A stretch of 64,000 nt of DNA from contig NZ_PRDM01000001.1 in NCBI RefSeq assembly GCF_015182285.1, forward strand, positions 1,550,001 through 1,614,000, in the 5' to 3' direction. Each line of letters opens with the position of its first letter. The stretch's first letter is position 1. Shown in pieces: positions 44,028 through 52,267 of this stretch. The DNA is from Flavobacterium hungaricum (lineage in GTDB: Bacteria; Bacteroidota; Bacteroidia; Flavobacteriales; Flavobacteriaceae). The notes beneath the pieces are model-generated. The model searched no databases and was not told the DNA's origin. It saw only the letters and a list, made by a program, of their open reading frames with translations. Position numbers and translations under genes: made by a program.

Positions 44028-44624
44028 ATGAACGTAGATATAAAAAGCGCACACGGATTGATTCCAGCAATTATTCAGGATTCAGAAACTAAAAATGTTC
44101 TGATGCTGGGTTATATGAACGAAGAATCGCTTCAAAAAACAATAGAAACACAAAAAGTAACTTTTTTCAGCCGTTCCAAACAAAGACTTTGGACAAAAGG
44201 CGAGGAGAGTGGTAACTTTTTGAATTTAGTAAGCATAAAAAATGACTGTGACGGCGATACGCTGTTGATTCAGGCAAAACCAGTTGGGCCAACATGCCAT
44301 ACTGGGGCAGATACATGCTGGCAGGAACCCAATGCAGAAAACTATGGCTTTATTTCTCAATTAGAAGAAACAATCAAAACCCGTAGAGAAAATGCCGATT
44401 CGGAGAAAAGTTACGTTGCTTCTCTATTCGAAAAAGGAATCAACAAAATTGCTCAAAAAGTAGGCGAAGAAGCTGTAGAAGTAGTTATTGAAGCCAAAGA
44501 CGATAACGACGATTTATTCCTTAGCGAAAGCGCCGATTTATTATTTCACTACTTGATTTTGTTGCAGGCAAAAGGCTTTCAATTAAATGATGTTGTGGAA
44601 GTGCTGAAAGGGCGTCAGAAGTAA
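44028..44624 (+). CDS. hisIE: Bifunctional phosphoribosyl-AMP cyclohydrolase / phosphoribosyl-ATP pyrophosphatase
   Basis: Residues 1-105 are the HisI cyclohydrolase, with FFSRSKQRLWTKGEESGN, NDCDGDTLL (metal-binding Asp residues) and GPTCHTGADTCW (zinc Cys residues). Residues about 110-198 are the HisE pyrophosphatase, a helical MazG-like fold with VGEEAVEVVIEAKD and ESADLLFHYLILL. It is the last his gene. Confidence 0.97.
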   Translation: MNVDIKSAHGLIPAIIQDSETKNVLMLGYMNEESLQKTIETQKVTFFSRSKQRLWTKGEESGNFLNLVSIKNDCDGDTLLIQAKPVGPTCHTGADTCWQEPNAENYGFISQLEETIKTRRENADSEKSYVASLFEKGINKIAQKVGEEAVEVVIEAKDDNDDLFLSESADLLFHYLILLQAKGFQLNDVVEVLKGRQK

Positions 44625-44628
44625 AGTT

Positions 44629-44717
44629 TTGTTTCAAGTTTCAGGTTTCAAGTTTCGGGCTAACATGCGTAACCTGAAACCTAAAACCTAAAACCTGAAA
44701 CTTGAAACTTGAAACAA
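44629..44717. repeat. Stuttered palindromic spacer after hisIE (family GAAACTTGAAAC)
   Basis: Left: GTTTTGTTTCAAGTTTCAGG and TTTCAAGTTTC; right: AACCTGAAACCTAAAACCTA, AAACCTGAAACTTGAAACTT, GAAAC. The arms are inverse. It lies between convergent genes and may serve as the his operon's 3' hairpin; no classical terminator is seen here. Confidence 0.65.
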
Positions 44718-44727
44718 ATAAAACTAT

Positions 44728-45426
44728 TTACTCCACAAACTCAAAAACAGCAAATTCTTCTGGCTGGTGAAAACTAAATTTATTACTCTTATAAGGCTGT
44801 AAAGCAAGGTATTCGATTGTATTACCGTAATCGATTCTAAAAGTGTTTCCTTTCCATTTGGTTCCCGTTTTGGGTTTGTAAAAATTACCATTTTGAATTT
44901 TTTCGAGACTCAAAAAAGGAATTTTTATCTCCGTATTATAACCTTCAGATGTAATTTTACTTGCAGTTTCGATTCCTGTAATATCAAAATTCATTTCCAT
45001 ATTCCAGCCTCCGCATTTAGGCAAAATGCATTTTAATAGTACATCGTAATAGGTTGAGAAAGCATTTACGCCAATTTCTACATAATTTTGGCCGTCTCCA
45101 TCTGGATCAAGAAAAATTTCGACCAGATCATCGGTGTTAAAAATCTCAGAATCTTTGCTTTGTGGTTTTCCAATTATTTTAGAATCAATGCTTTTGTACG
45201 CTATATAGAGATTTTCATCATTCCACGAAAGTGAAACCAATGTCTGCTGCGACGCTTTGTCTCTAGTATTATGAATTACAAATGGTCCCAGAAAGGGTTT
45301 GTTCCATTCAGATAAATTTCCGTCAATTGCTATTGTCTCTTTTGTCTTGTAAATAGGAAACGTTTGTGCCTGGCTTTTAAAAATACAAATCAGCAATAAG
45401 AAAGAAGATAGGAGTTTACAATTCAT
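44728..45426 (-). CDS. Exported CBM9-like carbohydrate-binding domain protein
   Basis: The 232-residue protein has a signal peptide (LLSSFLLLICIFKSQAQ) followed by one domain of the CBM9-like type: IAIDGNLSEWNKP at the start, LVSLSWNDENLYIAYKSIDS, DDLVEIFLDPDGDGQNYVEI, and IKIPFLSLE. Such domains bind sugars or simply adopt the same beta-sandwich. No enzymatic part is attached. It is convergent with the his operon. Confidence 0.82.
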   Translation of the reverse strand: MNCKLLSSFLLLICIFKSQAQTFPIYKTKETIAIDGNLSEWNKPFLGPFVIHNTRDKASQQTLVSLSWNDENLYIAYKSIDSKIIGKPQSKDSEIFNTDDLVEIFLDPDGDGQNYVEIGVNAFSTYYDVLLKCILPKCGGWNMEMNFDITGIETASKITSEGYNTEIKIPFLSLEKIQNGNFYKPKTGTKWKGNTFRIDYGNTIEYLALQPYKSNKFSFHQPEEFAVFEFVE

Positions 45427-45534
45427 AAGAAACAGTTGATTTTAAAAACTGCTAAAATAGAGAACTTTAGGAACTTTAACATTAAAACCGTTAAATCACA
45501 AATGTTAATTTCTTAAAAAACTATCAGGAATGTT

Positions 45535-45542
45535 TACTTTTG
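45535..45542 (+). promoter_or_regulatory. -7 promoter element (TACTTTTG) for the M1 peptidase gene
   Basis: TACTTTTG fits TAnnTTTG and lies 45 bases before the ATG. No TTG is found at the usual -33 distance. Confidence 0.4.
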
Positions 45543-45587
45543 CTCTGTTTTAATACTTTAAAAATAGATCTTTCTTAAAAAAAATAG

Positions 45588-47246
45588 ATGATGAAAAAAT
45601 ATTTTGCCAGTGCTTTAATTGCTCTTTTAACTGGTCTGAATGCTAATGCGCAGGGACTTTTAAACAAATCAGAAACAGTCTTTACACATCAAGATTCTTT
45701 ACGAGGAAGCATTACTAAGGAAAGAGCTTGGTGGGATTTAAAATACTATCATTTGGATATAAAAGTAAATCCAGCTGAAAAAACGATTACAGGTTTTAAT
45801 ACCGTTCGTTATACGGTATTGACAGAAAACAACAAAATGCAGATTGATCTGCAGGAACCAATGAATATTACCAAAGTAACTCAAAATGGTAAAGATTTGA
45901 AGTTTGAAAGAGATGGAAATGCTTTCTTTATTACTTTAAATGAAAAACAGAAAGTTGGTGATACTAAAGAAATTGTGATTTCTTTTGGCGGAAAACCTAA
46001 AGAAGCGGTGAGAGCTCCTTGGGACGGCGGTCTTTCGTGGAAAAAAGATAAGAACGGTAAAGATTTTATCGCTACATCTTGTCAGGGTTTAGGGGCAAGC
46101 GTATGGTGGCCTTGCAAAGATCATATGTACGATGAAGTCGAAAATATGCTGATTAGTGTAAATGTTCCTGGAGATTTGACAGATGTTTCTAACGGAAGAC
46201 TGCAAAGCGTTAAAAAAGAAAAAGACGGAACTAAAACTTTTAATTGGTATGTTTCGAATCCTATTAATAATTACGGCGTTAATATCAATATTGGGGATTA
46301 TGTGAATTTCTCTGAAGTGTTTAAAGGAGAAAAAGGAGATTTAGATTGTAATTATTATGTTTTGAAAGACAATCTGGCTTTGGCTAAAGAACATTTTAAA
46401 GATGCTCCAAAAATGCTGAAAGCTTTTGAAGATTGGTTTGGTCCTTATCCTTTTTACGAAGACAGCTATAAATTGGTAGAAGTGCCGTATTTAGGTATGG
46501 AACATCAAAGTTCTGTAACCTATGGTAATCAATATAAAAAAGGATATTTAGGACGTGATTTGAGCGGTACAGGCTGGGGATTGAAGTTTGATTTTATCAT
46601 TATTCACGAATCGGGACACGAATGGTTTGCAAACAATATTACGTATAAAGATATTGCCGATATGTGGATTCATGAGAGTTTTACCAATTATTCTGAAAGT
46701 CTTTTTATAGAGTATTATTACGGAAAAGAAGCTGGAGCTGAATATGTGAGAGGCTGCAGAAAAAACATTCAAAATGATAAACCAATTATTGGTCATTACG
46801 ATGTAAATAATGAAGGTTCTGGAGACATGTATCCGAAAGGAGCCAATATGCTTCACACAATTCGTCAGGTTATTAATGATGATGCCAAATGGAAATCAAT
46901 TTTGAGAGGTTTAAATGAAACTTTTTATCATCAAACCGTAACTTCAAAACAGATTGAAGATTATATCAATAATCACTCTGGAGTTAATTTTAATAGAGTT
47001 TACGCGCAATATTTAACTACAACTCAAATTCCGGTTCTAGAATACATGTTTAAAAATGGAACTTTAGGATATCATTGGACCAATTGTGTTTCTAAGTTTG
47101 ATATGCCTGTAAAAGTTAAAATTAATGGAGAAGAAACTTGGCTGATCCCTACTACAGAATGGCAGTCGATAAAAACCGCCAACGAAGACAGAAAGCTTGA
47201 AGTTGATAAGGATTTTTATGTTACGAGTTCTAATATTGTAGAATAG
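45588..47246 (+). CDS. M1-family zinc metallopeptidase, exported
   Basis: The 552-residue protein has a signal peptide (KYFASALIALLTGLNANAQ) and the M1 aminopeptidase layout: N-terminal beta domain, the substrate-binding loop LGMEHQSSVTYG in place of GAMEN, the zinc motif HESGHEW near residue 339 with the third ligand Glu in MWIHESFTNY about 22 residues on. It is shorter than full M1 enzymes (about 850) and lacks the C-terminal helical domain, as in many Bacteroidota homologues. It probably cleaves peptides in the periplasm. Two start codons are adjacent (45588, 45591). A terminator follows. Confidence 0.92.
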   Translation: MMKKYFASALIALLTGLNANAQGLLNKSETVFTHQDSLRGSITKERAWWDLKYYHLDIKVNPAEKTITGFNTVRYTVLTENNKMQIDLQEPMNITKVTQNGKDLKFERDGNAFFITLNEKQKVGDTKEIVISFGGKPKEAVRAPWDGGLSWKKDKNGKDFIATSCQGLGASVWWPCKDHMYDEVENMLISVNVPGDLTDVSNGRLQSVKKEKDGTKTFNWYVSNPINNYGVNINIGDYVNFSEVFKGEKGDLDCNYYVLKDNLALAKEHFKDAPKMLKAFEDWFGPYPFYEDSYKLVEVPYLGMEHQSSVTYGNQYKKGYLGRDLSGTGWGLKFDFIIIHESGHEWFANNITYKDIADMWIHESFTNYSESLFIEYYYGKEAGAEYVRGCRKNIQNDKPIIGHYDVNNEGSGDMYPKGANMLHTIRQVINDDAKWKSILRGLNETFYHQTVTSKQIEDYINNHSGVNFNRVYAQYLTTTQIPVLEYMFKNGTLGYHWTNCVSKFDMPVKVKINGEETWLIPTTEWQSIKTANEDRKLEVDKDFYVTSSNIVE

Positions 47247-47263
47247 AGTTTTTGAAAACCCCA

Positions 47264-47311
47264 ATAAAAAAATCCCAAATTCCAATTAACTGGAGTTTGG
47301 GATTTTTTTAT
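47264..47311 (+). terminator. Rho-independent terminator after the M1 peptidase
   Basis: AAAAAAATCCCAAA-T-TCCA pairs with TGGA-G-TTTGGGATTTTTTT around a six-base loop, with one internal mismatch. Confidence 0.88.
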
Positions 47312-47540
47312 ATAAAGTTTGAGATGATTTTTGAGTATAAACCTTCGTCCAAGTTTTAAACTTGTGCAAAGGTTGCTGTTAAGTGGTTCTTTTTCTTAAT
47401 GTTAATTTTAATTATTGTACGAATAGTATGATTTTATTTCTTTAATTTAGATTGTGATTTATTATAAATATTTTATAATCAATTAATTAAAGCGTAATCC
47501 GAAAAGCTTAAGAGTAGGAAAAATTCAAACTATTTCAACA

Positions 47541-47747
47541 ATGAAAAACTTAAAAAACCTAAAGAACACTCAAACATTAAGCAAAGAAGCTCAAAAAAAC
47601 ATTTTTGGAGGCGGACTTCCATATGTAAATCCAACGATTGGTTTATGCGATCGATTATGCGGAGAAGCGGGAGGCGTACTATCAAACACTCCAGGAAGAG
47701 GGGATGTTTGTCTCGCAGGAACATCAACTTGCTGCTATTGCAGATAA
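47541..47747 (+). CDS. Double-glycine leader, cysteine-rich secreted peptide (bacteriocin-like)
   Basis: The 68-residue peptide begins MKNLKNLKNTQTLSKEAQKN followed by I-F-G-G-G. This matches the flavobacterial bacteriocin-like leader type (MKNLK...L-x-x-x-x-Q-K-x-I-x-G-G), which is cleaved after GG by a peptidase-containing ABC transporter. The mature part of about 43 residues has six Cys (36, 40, 57, 64, 65, 67), enough for three disulfides, and a closely spaced C-terminal C-C-x-C. It has its own terminator. No transporter, modification enzyme or immunity gene is adjacent, so export machinery would be elsewhere. Activity (bacteriocin, signal, or other) is unknown. Confidence 0.8.
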   Translation: MKNLKNLKNTQTLSKEAQKNIFGGGLPYVNPTIGLCDRLCGEAGGVLSNTPGRGDVCLAGTSTCCYCR

Positions 47748-47763
47748 GATTTAGTTATAATAA

Positions 47764-47804
47764 TCAAACCCGACAGATTTTTAAAACCTGTCGGGTTTGT
47801 TGTT
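47764..47804 (+). terminator. Rho-independent terminator after the GG-leader peptide gene
   Basis: CAAACCCGACAG pairs perfectly with CTGTCGGGTTTG, a 12-bp stem with an 11-base loop. The trailing T-run is weak. Confidence 0.8.
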
Positions 47805-47852
47805 CTTTACTATGTTCAACTTTGACAAAGTTTTTTTAGTATTCTATAAAAA

Positions 47853-47904
47853 TTGGAATTTGGACCCGAGCGATAGCGAACAGGCGAAGCAATTTAAAAA
47901 ATTG
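47853..47904. repeat. 52-bp dispersed repeat, inverted exact copy of 35880-35931
   Basis: The reverse complement of this segment equals 35880-35931 at all 52 positions. It includes ACCCGAGCGATAGCGAACAG, a GC-rich core unlike its surroundings. Confidence 0.92.
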
Positions 47905-47916
47905 AAACTTAAAATA

Positions 47917-49461
47917 TTACCTGCTGTTCAACTTCGCTTTTTCTCGGATAATTTCGCCAATAGTGCGATTTTCGATTTTGCTTTCAAGCCACGAAATTAT
48001 ATCTAAATAAAGAAAAGCTCTTTTTTCGTAAGTGCTTTTTTCCAGCTCCACAAAACGGGCATGCATTTTTTTGAATTCCTTTTTAATATCGGCAGGATAA
48101 AAATTATTCAGGTTTCTTAAAAACTTGATGATCTCTTTTTGAACTTCGTGCAAATCGTTCATTTTTATCAAGAACTTATACGTGCTTTTAAGGTGATTTT
48201 CTAAATAATAATCTTTACCAATTTCATAATGCGCAATCAAAGACAAAAGTCTGGCAAAGCACATTAAGTCTTCACGCATGGTTAAGTTTTTGTTATTGAT
48301 GATTTTATCCAAATACAAAATGCATTCGTTGTACTTTTCGTTTCCAAAATAAATAGAAGCGATTTTATAGAAAAACAACATTTCGTGGTGTTCATCAAGA
48401 TGATCGCTGTGCAGTTTTAATTTTTCTAATATTTCAGGAATTAAGTATTCGCTTTCTGCAAAAGTTCCTTTTAATATATGAAGGTTCAGTTTGTTGTTAT
48501 ACACATATAGAAATGATAACGACGCAATGTTGTCATTTACAGGAAATTTTGGATCGGCAATTGTTTCCTCTAGTAAACTCAGATATTTTTTAAAATTCGA
48601 TTTATATTTCAGCATATAAAGGGATTCTAAAAAATAATGATTTCCTTTTAAGAAAAACACCGGATTCAAGTAAATCATATTGGGATTGTCGTAGAACAAC
48701 TGAACCCATTTGTACGCAAATTTATAACTGGCTAAGAAATCCTGAACCAGAAAACTGCGCCAAAGACTGGCATTGTAAAACCAATACTTTTCGCGGAAAC
48801 CAAATTTGCTTTCGTCAAGCTTAGCCACATGCCTGTTAAAGTAATCGTCAATGTATTTGTATTCTTCATCACTTTTTACGTAACCTGTTTTCAGCATGAT
48901 TCCGTACAGCTGCAGTGAGAGATTTGATAATTTGCTTGAAATGGTATTTCGATAATTCAATTCCTTGGCCTGAACCACCAATTCGTCAGCGCGTCCTTGA
49001 ATACTGCGGGTTATATACTGCGATTCGATTAGTTTTTCAAATTCTACAATCTCATACGCCATATATTTTTCGTCATTTTCCAAAGCCTGCTGTTTGGTCT
49101 TGTCAAGAATTTTTAAACTTTGCTTGTACAATCCTTTATTATAAAGAATAACAGCAAAATCCATCTGTTCCCGTAATTGATAGCGTATGTTCTGACTCGG
49201 AATGTTTAAACGAATACTTACCAGAATTTGTTTGTACAGATATGATTTTAAGTTAGATAGCTGTACTTTTTGTATAACACCGCTTTTTAGAATAAGCTTC
49301 TCATCATAGTTTTCAGATTTATCCAAAATATTAAACAATTCAATAAATTTTGTGTTAGAACTCGTCTCTAAACGACTTGCAAAAATTTTAAATTGACGTT
49401 TTTCTGATTTTGAAAGTGACTTTATTAGAACAAATAAGAAATCTTTTTGATGGTTAGCCAT
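47917..49461 (-). CDS. Helical-repeat (TPR-like) cytoplasmic protein of unknown function
   Basis: The 514-residue protein has no signal or membrane segment. It is almost wholly helical with TPR-like pairs, for example LYNKGLYKQSLKILDKTKQQA and IYFGNEKYNECILYLDKII. The opening KDFLFVLIKSLSKSEKRQFK recurs in unassigned Bacteroidota proteins. I cannot assign a function. It is divergent from leuA, sharing a 149-bp region. Confidence 0.7.
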   Translation of the reverse strand: MANHQKDFLFVLIKSLSKSEKRQFKIFASRLETSSNTKFIELFNILDKSENYDEKLILKSGVIQKVQLSNLKSYLYKQILVSIRLNIPSQNIRYQLREQMDFAVILYNKGLYKQSLKILDKTKQQALENDEKYMAYEIVEFEKLIESQYITRSIQGRADELVVQAKELNYRNTISSKLSNLSLQLYGIMLKTGYVKSDEEYKYIDDYFNRHVAKLDESKFGFREKYWFYNASLWRSFLVQDFLASYKFAYKWVQLFYDNPNMIYLNPVFFLKGNHYFLESLYMLKYKSNFKKYLSLLEETIADPKFPVNDNIASLSFLYVYNNKLNLHILKGTFAESEYLIPEILEKLKLHSDHLDEHHEMLFFYKIASIYFGNEKYNECILYLDKIINNKNLTMREDLMCFARLLSLIAHYEIGKDYYLENHLKSTYKFLIKMNDLHEVQKEIIKFLRNLNNFYPADIKKEFKKMHARFVELEKSTYEKRAFLYLDIISWLESKIENRTIGEIIREKAKLNSR

Positions 49462-49554
49462 TGTAAAAAATAATAATGTAACTTATTGATAATTAATTTG
49501 TTATGGTGGTATAAATTGTGTTATGAACAGTATAATTTCATTAAAATGAATTTC

Positions 49555-49581
49555 GTACTGTGGTAGTACAATATATATTTG
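49555..49581 (+). promoter_or_regulatory. leuA promoter region: GTACT-N5-AGTAC inverted repeat and TATATTTG -7 element
   Basis: GTACT (49555-49559) and AGTAC (49565-49569) form an inverted repeat; TATATTTG at 49574-49581 fits the -7 consensus and lies 29 bases before the leuA ATG. The inverted repeat overlaps the space between -33 and -7, where a repressor would act. No leader peptide with Leu codons was found here. Confidence 0.45.
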
Positions 49582-49610
49582 TTATCAAGATGTGAAATTA
49601 CATTAAATAA

Positions 49611-50792
49611 ATGAATATGAATAGAGAGAAAGTTCAAATTTTTGACACCACTTTGCGCGATGGTGAACAAGTTCCAGGATGTAAGTTAGATACTAAACAA
49701 AAATTAGTGATCGCAGAACGACTAGATCAGATGGGAGTTGACATTATCGAAGCAGGATTTCCTGTGTCAAGTCCAGGCGATTTTTTATCGGTCTCTGAGA
49801 TTTGTAAAATTGTAGAGAATGCAACCGTCTGCGGATTAACAAGAGCCGTAAAAAATGACATTGATGTTGCTGCGGCAGCTTTAAAGCATGCTAAAAAACC
49901 TAGAATCCACACTGGAATCGGAACTTCAGAATCTCACATACTCCACAAATTACAAACAACGCCAGAGGACATTATTGCACGAGCAAAATATGCTGTTGCA
50001 CATGCAAAATCGTATGTAGAAGATGTTGAGTTTTATGCAGAAGATGCTGGTAGAACAGATAATGCTTTCTTAGCAAAAGTATGCGAAGAAGTGATTAAAT
50101 CGGGGGCTACCGTATTAAATATCCCAGATACAACAGGATATTGTCTTCCTGAAGAATATGGAGCAAAAATTAAATACTTAAAAGAAAACGTAAAAGGAAT
50201 CGAAAACGTAATCCTTTCTTGTCACTGTCACAATGATTTAGGTATGGCAACTGCAAACTCTATTGCCGGTGCTATAAATGGAGCAAGACAAATAGAATGT
50301 ACTATAAATGGTATTGGAGAAAGAGCTGGAAATACAGCACTTGAAGAGGTTGTAATGATCTTTAAACAACATCCATACTTAAACCTAGATACTAGTATCA
50401 ACACAAAAGAATTAAACGCTATGAGTCGTTTAGTTTCTGAAAGTATGGGAATGATTGTGCAGCCAAACAAAGCAATTGTTGGCGCTAACGCATTTGCACA
50501 CAGTTCAGGAATTCACCAAGATGGTGTTATTAAAAACAGAGCAACTTACGAAATCATGGATCCGCTTGATGTGGGAGTAAATGAATCGTCTATTATATTA
50601 ACTGCCAGAAGCGGAAGAGCGGCATTGGCTTACCGTGCTAAAAAAGTAGGTTACGAACTAACAAAAGTACAATTGGATATTGTATATGTGGAGTTCTTAA
50701 AATTTGCGGATATCAAAAAAGAAGTTGTAGACTCTGATATCCATCAAATTATAGAAGCTTCTAAAATCGAAGGAGATTTGATTAGAAGTTAA
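49611..50792 (+). CDS. leuA: 2-isopropylmalate synthase, short form
   Basis: LeuA condenses acetyl-CoA and 2-oxoisovalerate, the first step to leucine. The 393-residue protein has [17 protein letters not shown] with metal-binding Asp, [26 protein letters not shown] with the HxH metal site, and [14 protein letters not shown], then [13 protein letters not shown]. It ends near residue 393 and lacks the roughly 130-residue C-terminal LeuA dimer/allosteric domain of long forms, as in other Bacteroidota. Related citramalate- or homocitrate-type substrates cannot be ruled out, but the leuB next door favours leucine. Start may be 49611 or 49617. Confidence 0.92.
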   Translation: MNMNREKVQIFDTTLRDGEQVPGCKLDTKQKLVIAERLDQMGVDIIEAGFPVSSPGDFLSVSEICKIVENATVCGLTRAVKNDIDVAAAALKHAKKPRIHTGIGTSESHILHKLQTTPEDIIARAKYAVAHAKSYVEDVEFYAEDAGRTDNAFLAKVCEEVIKSGATVLNIPDTTGYCLPEEYGAKIKYLKENVKGIENVILSCHCHNDLGMATANSIAGAINGARQIECTINGIGERAGNTALEEVVMIFKQHPYLNLDTSINTKELNAMSRLVSESMGMIVQPNKAIVGANAFAHSSGIHQDGVIKNRATYEIMDPLDVGVNESSIILTARSGRAALAYRAKKVGYELTKVQLDIVYVEFLKFADIKKEVVDSDIHQIIEASKIEGDLIRS

Positions 50793-50878
50793 TTAAAGAG
50801 AAAAAAAATAATACCACAAGAATAAAGAATAAAGAGCAAAGAAAAAAAGGGATTTAAATACATAAAGAACGAGACGTT

Positions 50879-51997
50879 ATGAATTTGAAAATTGCAGTTT
50901 TGCCAGGAGATGGAATTGGACCTGAGGTTATTTTACAAGCAAAAAAAGCTTTATACGCTATTGCGGAAGTTTACAATCATGAATTTGTTTTTGAAGACGC
51001 ACTTATGGGAGCTGTTGCGATTGATAAAACCGGAACTCCCTTACCGGAGCAAACCTTAAACCTGTGTCTGAACACAGATGCTGTTTTGCTTGGTGCGATC
51101 GGAGATCCAAAATATGATAACAATCCAAATGCAAAAGTTCGTCCGGAGCAGGGATTGTTAAAACTTCGTAAAGAACTTGGTCTGTTTGCTAACATTCGTC
51201 CTATTAAACCTTACAAAGCTTTAATTGAATCTTCTCCTTTAAAAAGAGAAATTATTGAAGGAGCCGATTTTACAATTTTCAGAGAACTAACAGGCGGTGC
51301 TTATTTCGGAACTAAAACTTTGAATGAAGAAGGAACACACGCATCAGATTTATGTGAGTATACAGAAGAAGAAATCACAAGAATTGCACATCTGGCTTTT
51401 AAATCGGCACAAAATCGCCGTAAAAAGTTAACATTGGTTGACAAAGCTAATGTTTTGGAAACTTCAAGATTGTGGAGAAAAGTAGTTCAGAAAGTGAGTG
51501 AAAACTATCCAGATGTTGTGCTTGATTTCTTATTCGTAGACAATGCAGCAATGCAGTTAATCTTAAATCCAAAGCAATTTGATGTGATTTTGACAGAGAA
51601 TTTATTTGGAGATATTTTATCTGACGAAGCCAGCGTAATTACAGGATCAATTGGTTTGCTGCCATCAGCATCTTTAGGAGAAAAGAATGCTTTGTTTGAG
51701 CCGATTCACGGTTCTTACCCACAGGCAAAAGGAAAAAATATTGCCAATCCGATTGCTTCGATTTTAGCAGCAGGGATGTTGTTGGAGCATTTTGGATTAA
51801 CTAAAGAAGCAAACGTAGTTTTTGCAGCAGTTAAAAAAGCAATTGAATACAAAGTGGTTACAATTGACTTAAAACCAGATTCTAAATTTGGTACCAATGA
51901 AGTAGGGGAGTTCGTTTCTAATTTCATTTTTAGTAAAGACGATCTGCTATATTTTAATAATGACAATGTAAGTATTGGACAATCTACAATTGTTTAA
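50879..51997 (+). CDS. leuB: 3-isopropylmalate dehydrogenase
   Basis: LeuB oxidises and decarboxylates 3-isopropylmalate with NAD. The 372-residue protein has AVLPGDGIGPEVILQAKKAL, the substrate loop LRKELGLFANIRPIKPY, FTIFRELTGGAYFG, VDKANVLETSRLWR and NLFGDILSDEASVITGSIG. Length is normal. The leuA-leuB gap contains the stuttered words AAGAATAAAGAATAAAGAGC. leuC and leuD, the isomerase genes, are not in this window. Confidence 0.97.
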   Translation: MNLKIAVLPGDGIGPEVILQAKKALYAIAEVYNHEFVFEDALMGAVAIDKTGTPLPEQTLNLCLNTDAVLLGAIGDPKYDNNPNAKVRPEQGLLKLRKELGLFANIRPIKPYKALIESSPLKREIIEGADFTIFRELTGGAYFGTKTLNEEGTHASDLCEYTEEEITRIAHLAFKSAQNRRKKLTLVDKANVLETSRLWRKVVQKVSENYPDVVLDFLFVDNAAMQLILNPKQFDVILTENLFGDILSDEASVITGSIGLLPSASLGEKNALFEPIHGSYPQAKGKNIANPIASILAAGMLLEHFGLTKEANVVFAAVKKAIEYKVVTIDLKPDSKFGTNEVGEFVSNFIFSKDDLLYFNNDNVSIGQSTIV

Positions 51998-52079
51998 TAT
52001 TTTTTGTTAAAAGATGAAGATAATGACAAGAATAGTTGAAAATGTTGATATTTTATTTTTTTAGTTGCTCAAGTTTCCA

Positions 52080-52087
52080 TACTTTTG
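52080..52087 (+). promoter_or_regulatory. -7 promoter element (TACTTTTG) upstream of the ilv leader
   Basis: TACTTTTG fits TAnnTTTG and lies 21 bases before the leader peptide ATG. A TTG at 52065 is only 12 bases upstream, too close for the usual -33, so support is partial. Confidence 0.45.
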
Positions 52088-52108
52088 TAACACTAAAAAA
52101 ATAGAAAG

Positions 52109-52183
52109 ATGCAAATCTCAATTATTATTATTTCTGTCGTTGTTGTCAATGTGTTTAACACATCTGCATCGGGAATGGTATAA
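52109..52183 (+). CDS. ilvL: ilv operon leader peptide
   Basis: A 24-codon open frame encodes MQISIIIISVVVVNVFNTSA then S-G-M-V and a TAA stop. It has five Ile and six Val codons, with four Ile and four Val consecutive, placed between leuB and ilvD and followed by a hairpin terminator. This is the design expected for attenuation by branched-chain aminoacyl-tRNA supply; Leu codons are absent, so control would be by Ile and Val. It is too short for ordinary gene calling. Function is inferred; the codon runs and hairpin are seen directly. Confidence 0.9.
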   Translation: MQISIIIISVVVVNVFNTSASGMV

Positions 52184-52206
52184 ATATAATTGAAAAACTA
52201 TATTAC

Positions 52207-52238
52207 AAACCTTCCAAATACTTGGAAGGTTTTTTTTT
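52207..52238 (+). terminator. ilv attenuator hairpin
   Basis: AAACCTTCCAA (52207-52217) pairs perfectly with TTGGAAGGTTT (52222-52232) around an ATAC loop, followed by T residues to 52238. It begins 24 bases after the leader stop codon. A small hairpin TGTGTT/AACACA lies within the leader coding sequence. The antiterminator was not resolved by eye. Confidence 0.88.
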
Positions 52239-52267
52239 GAACAAAAATTAAAAAAAATAATACAATA

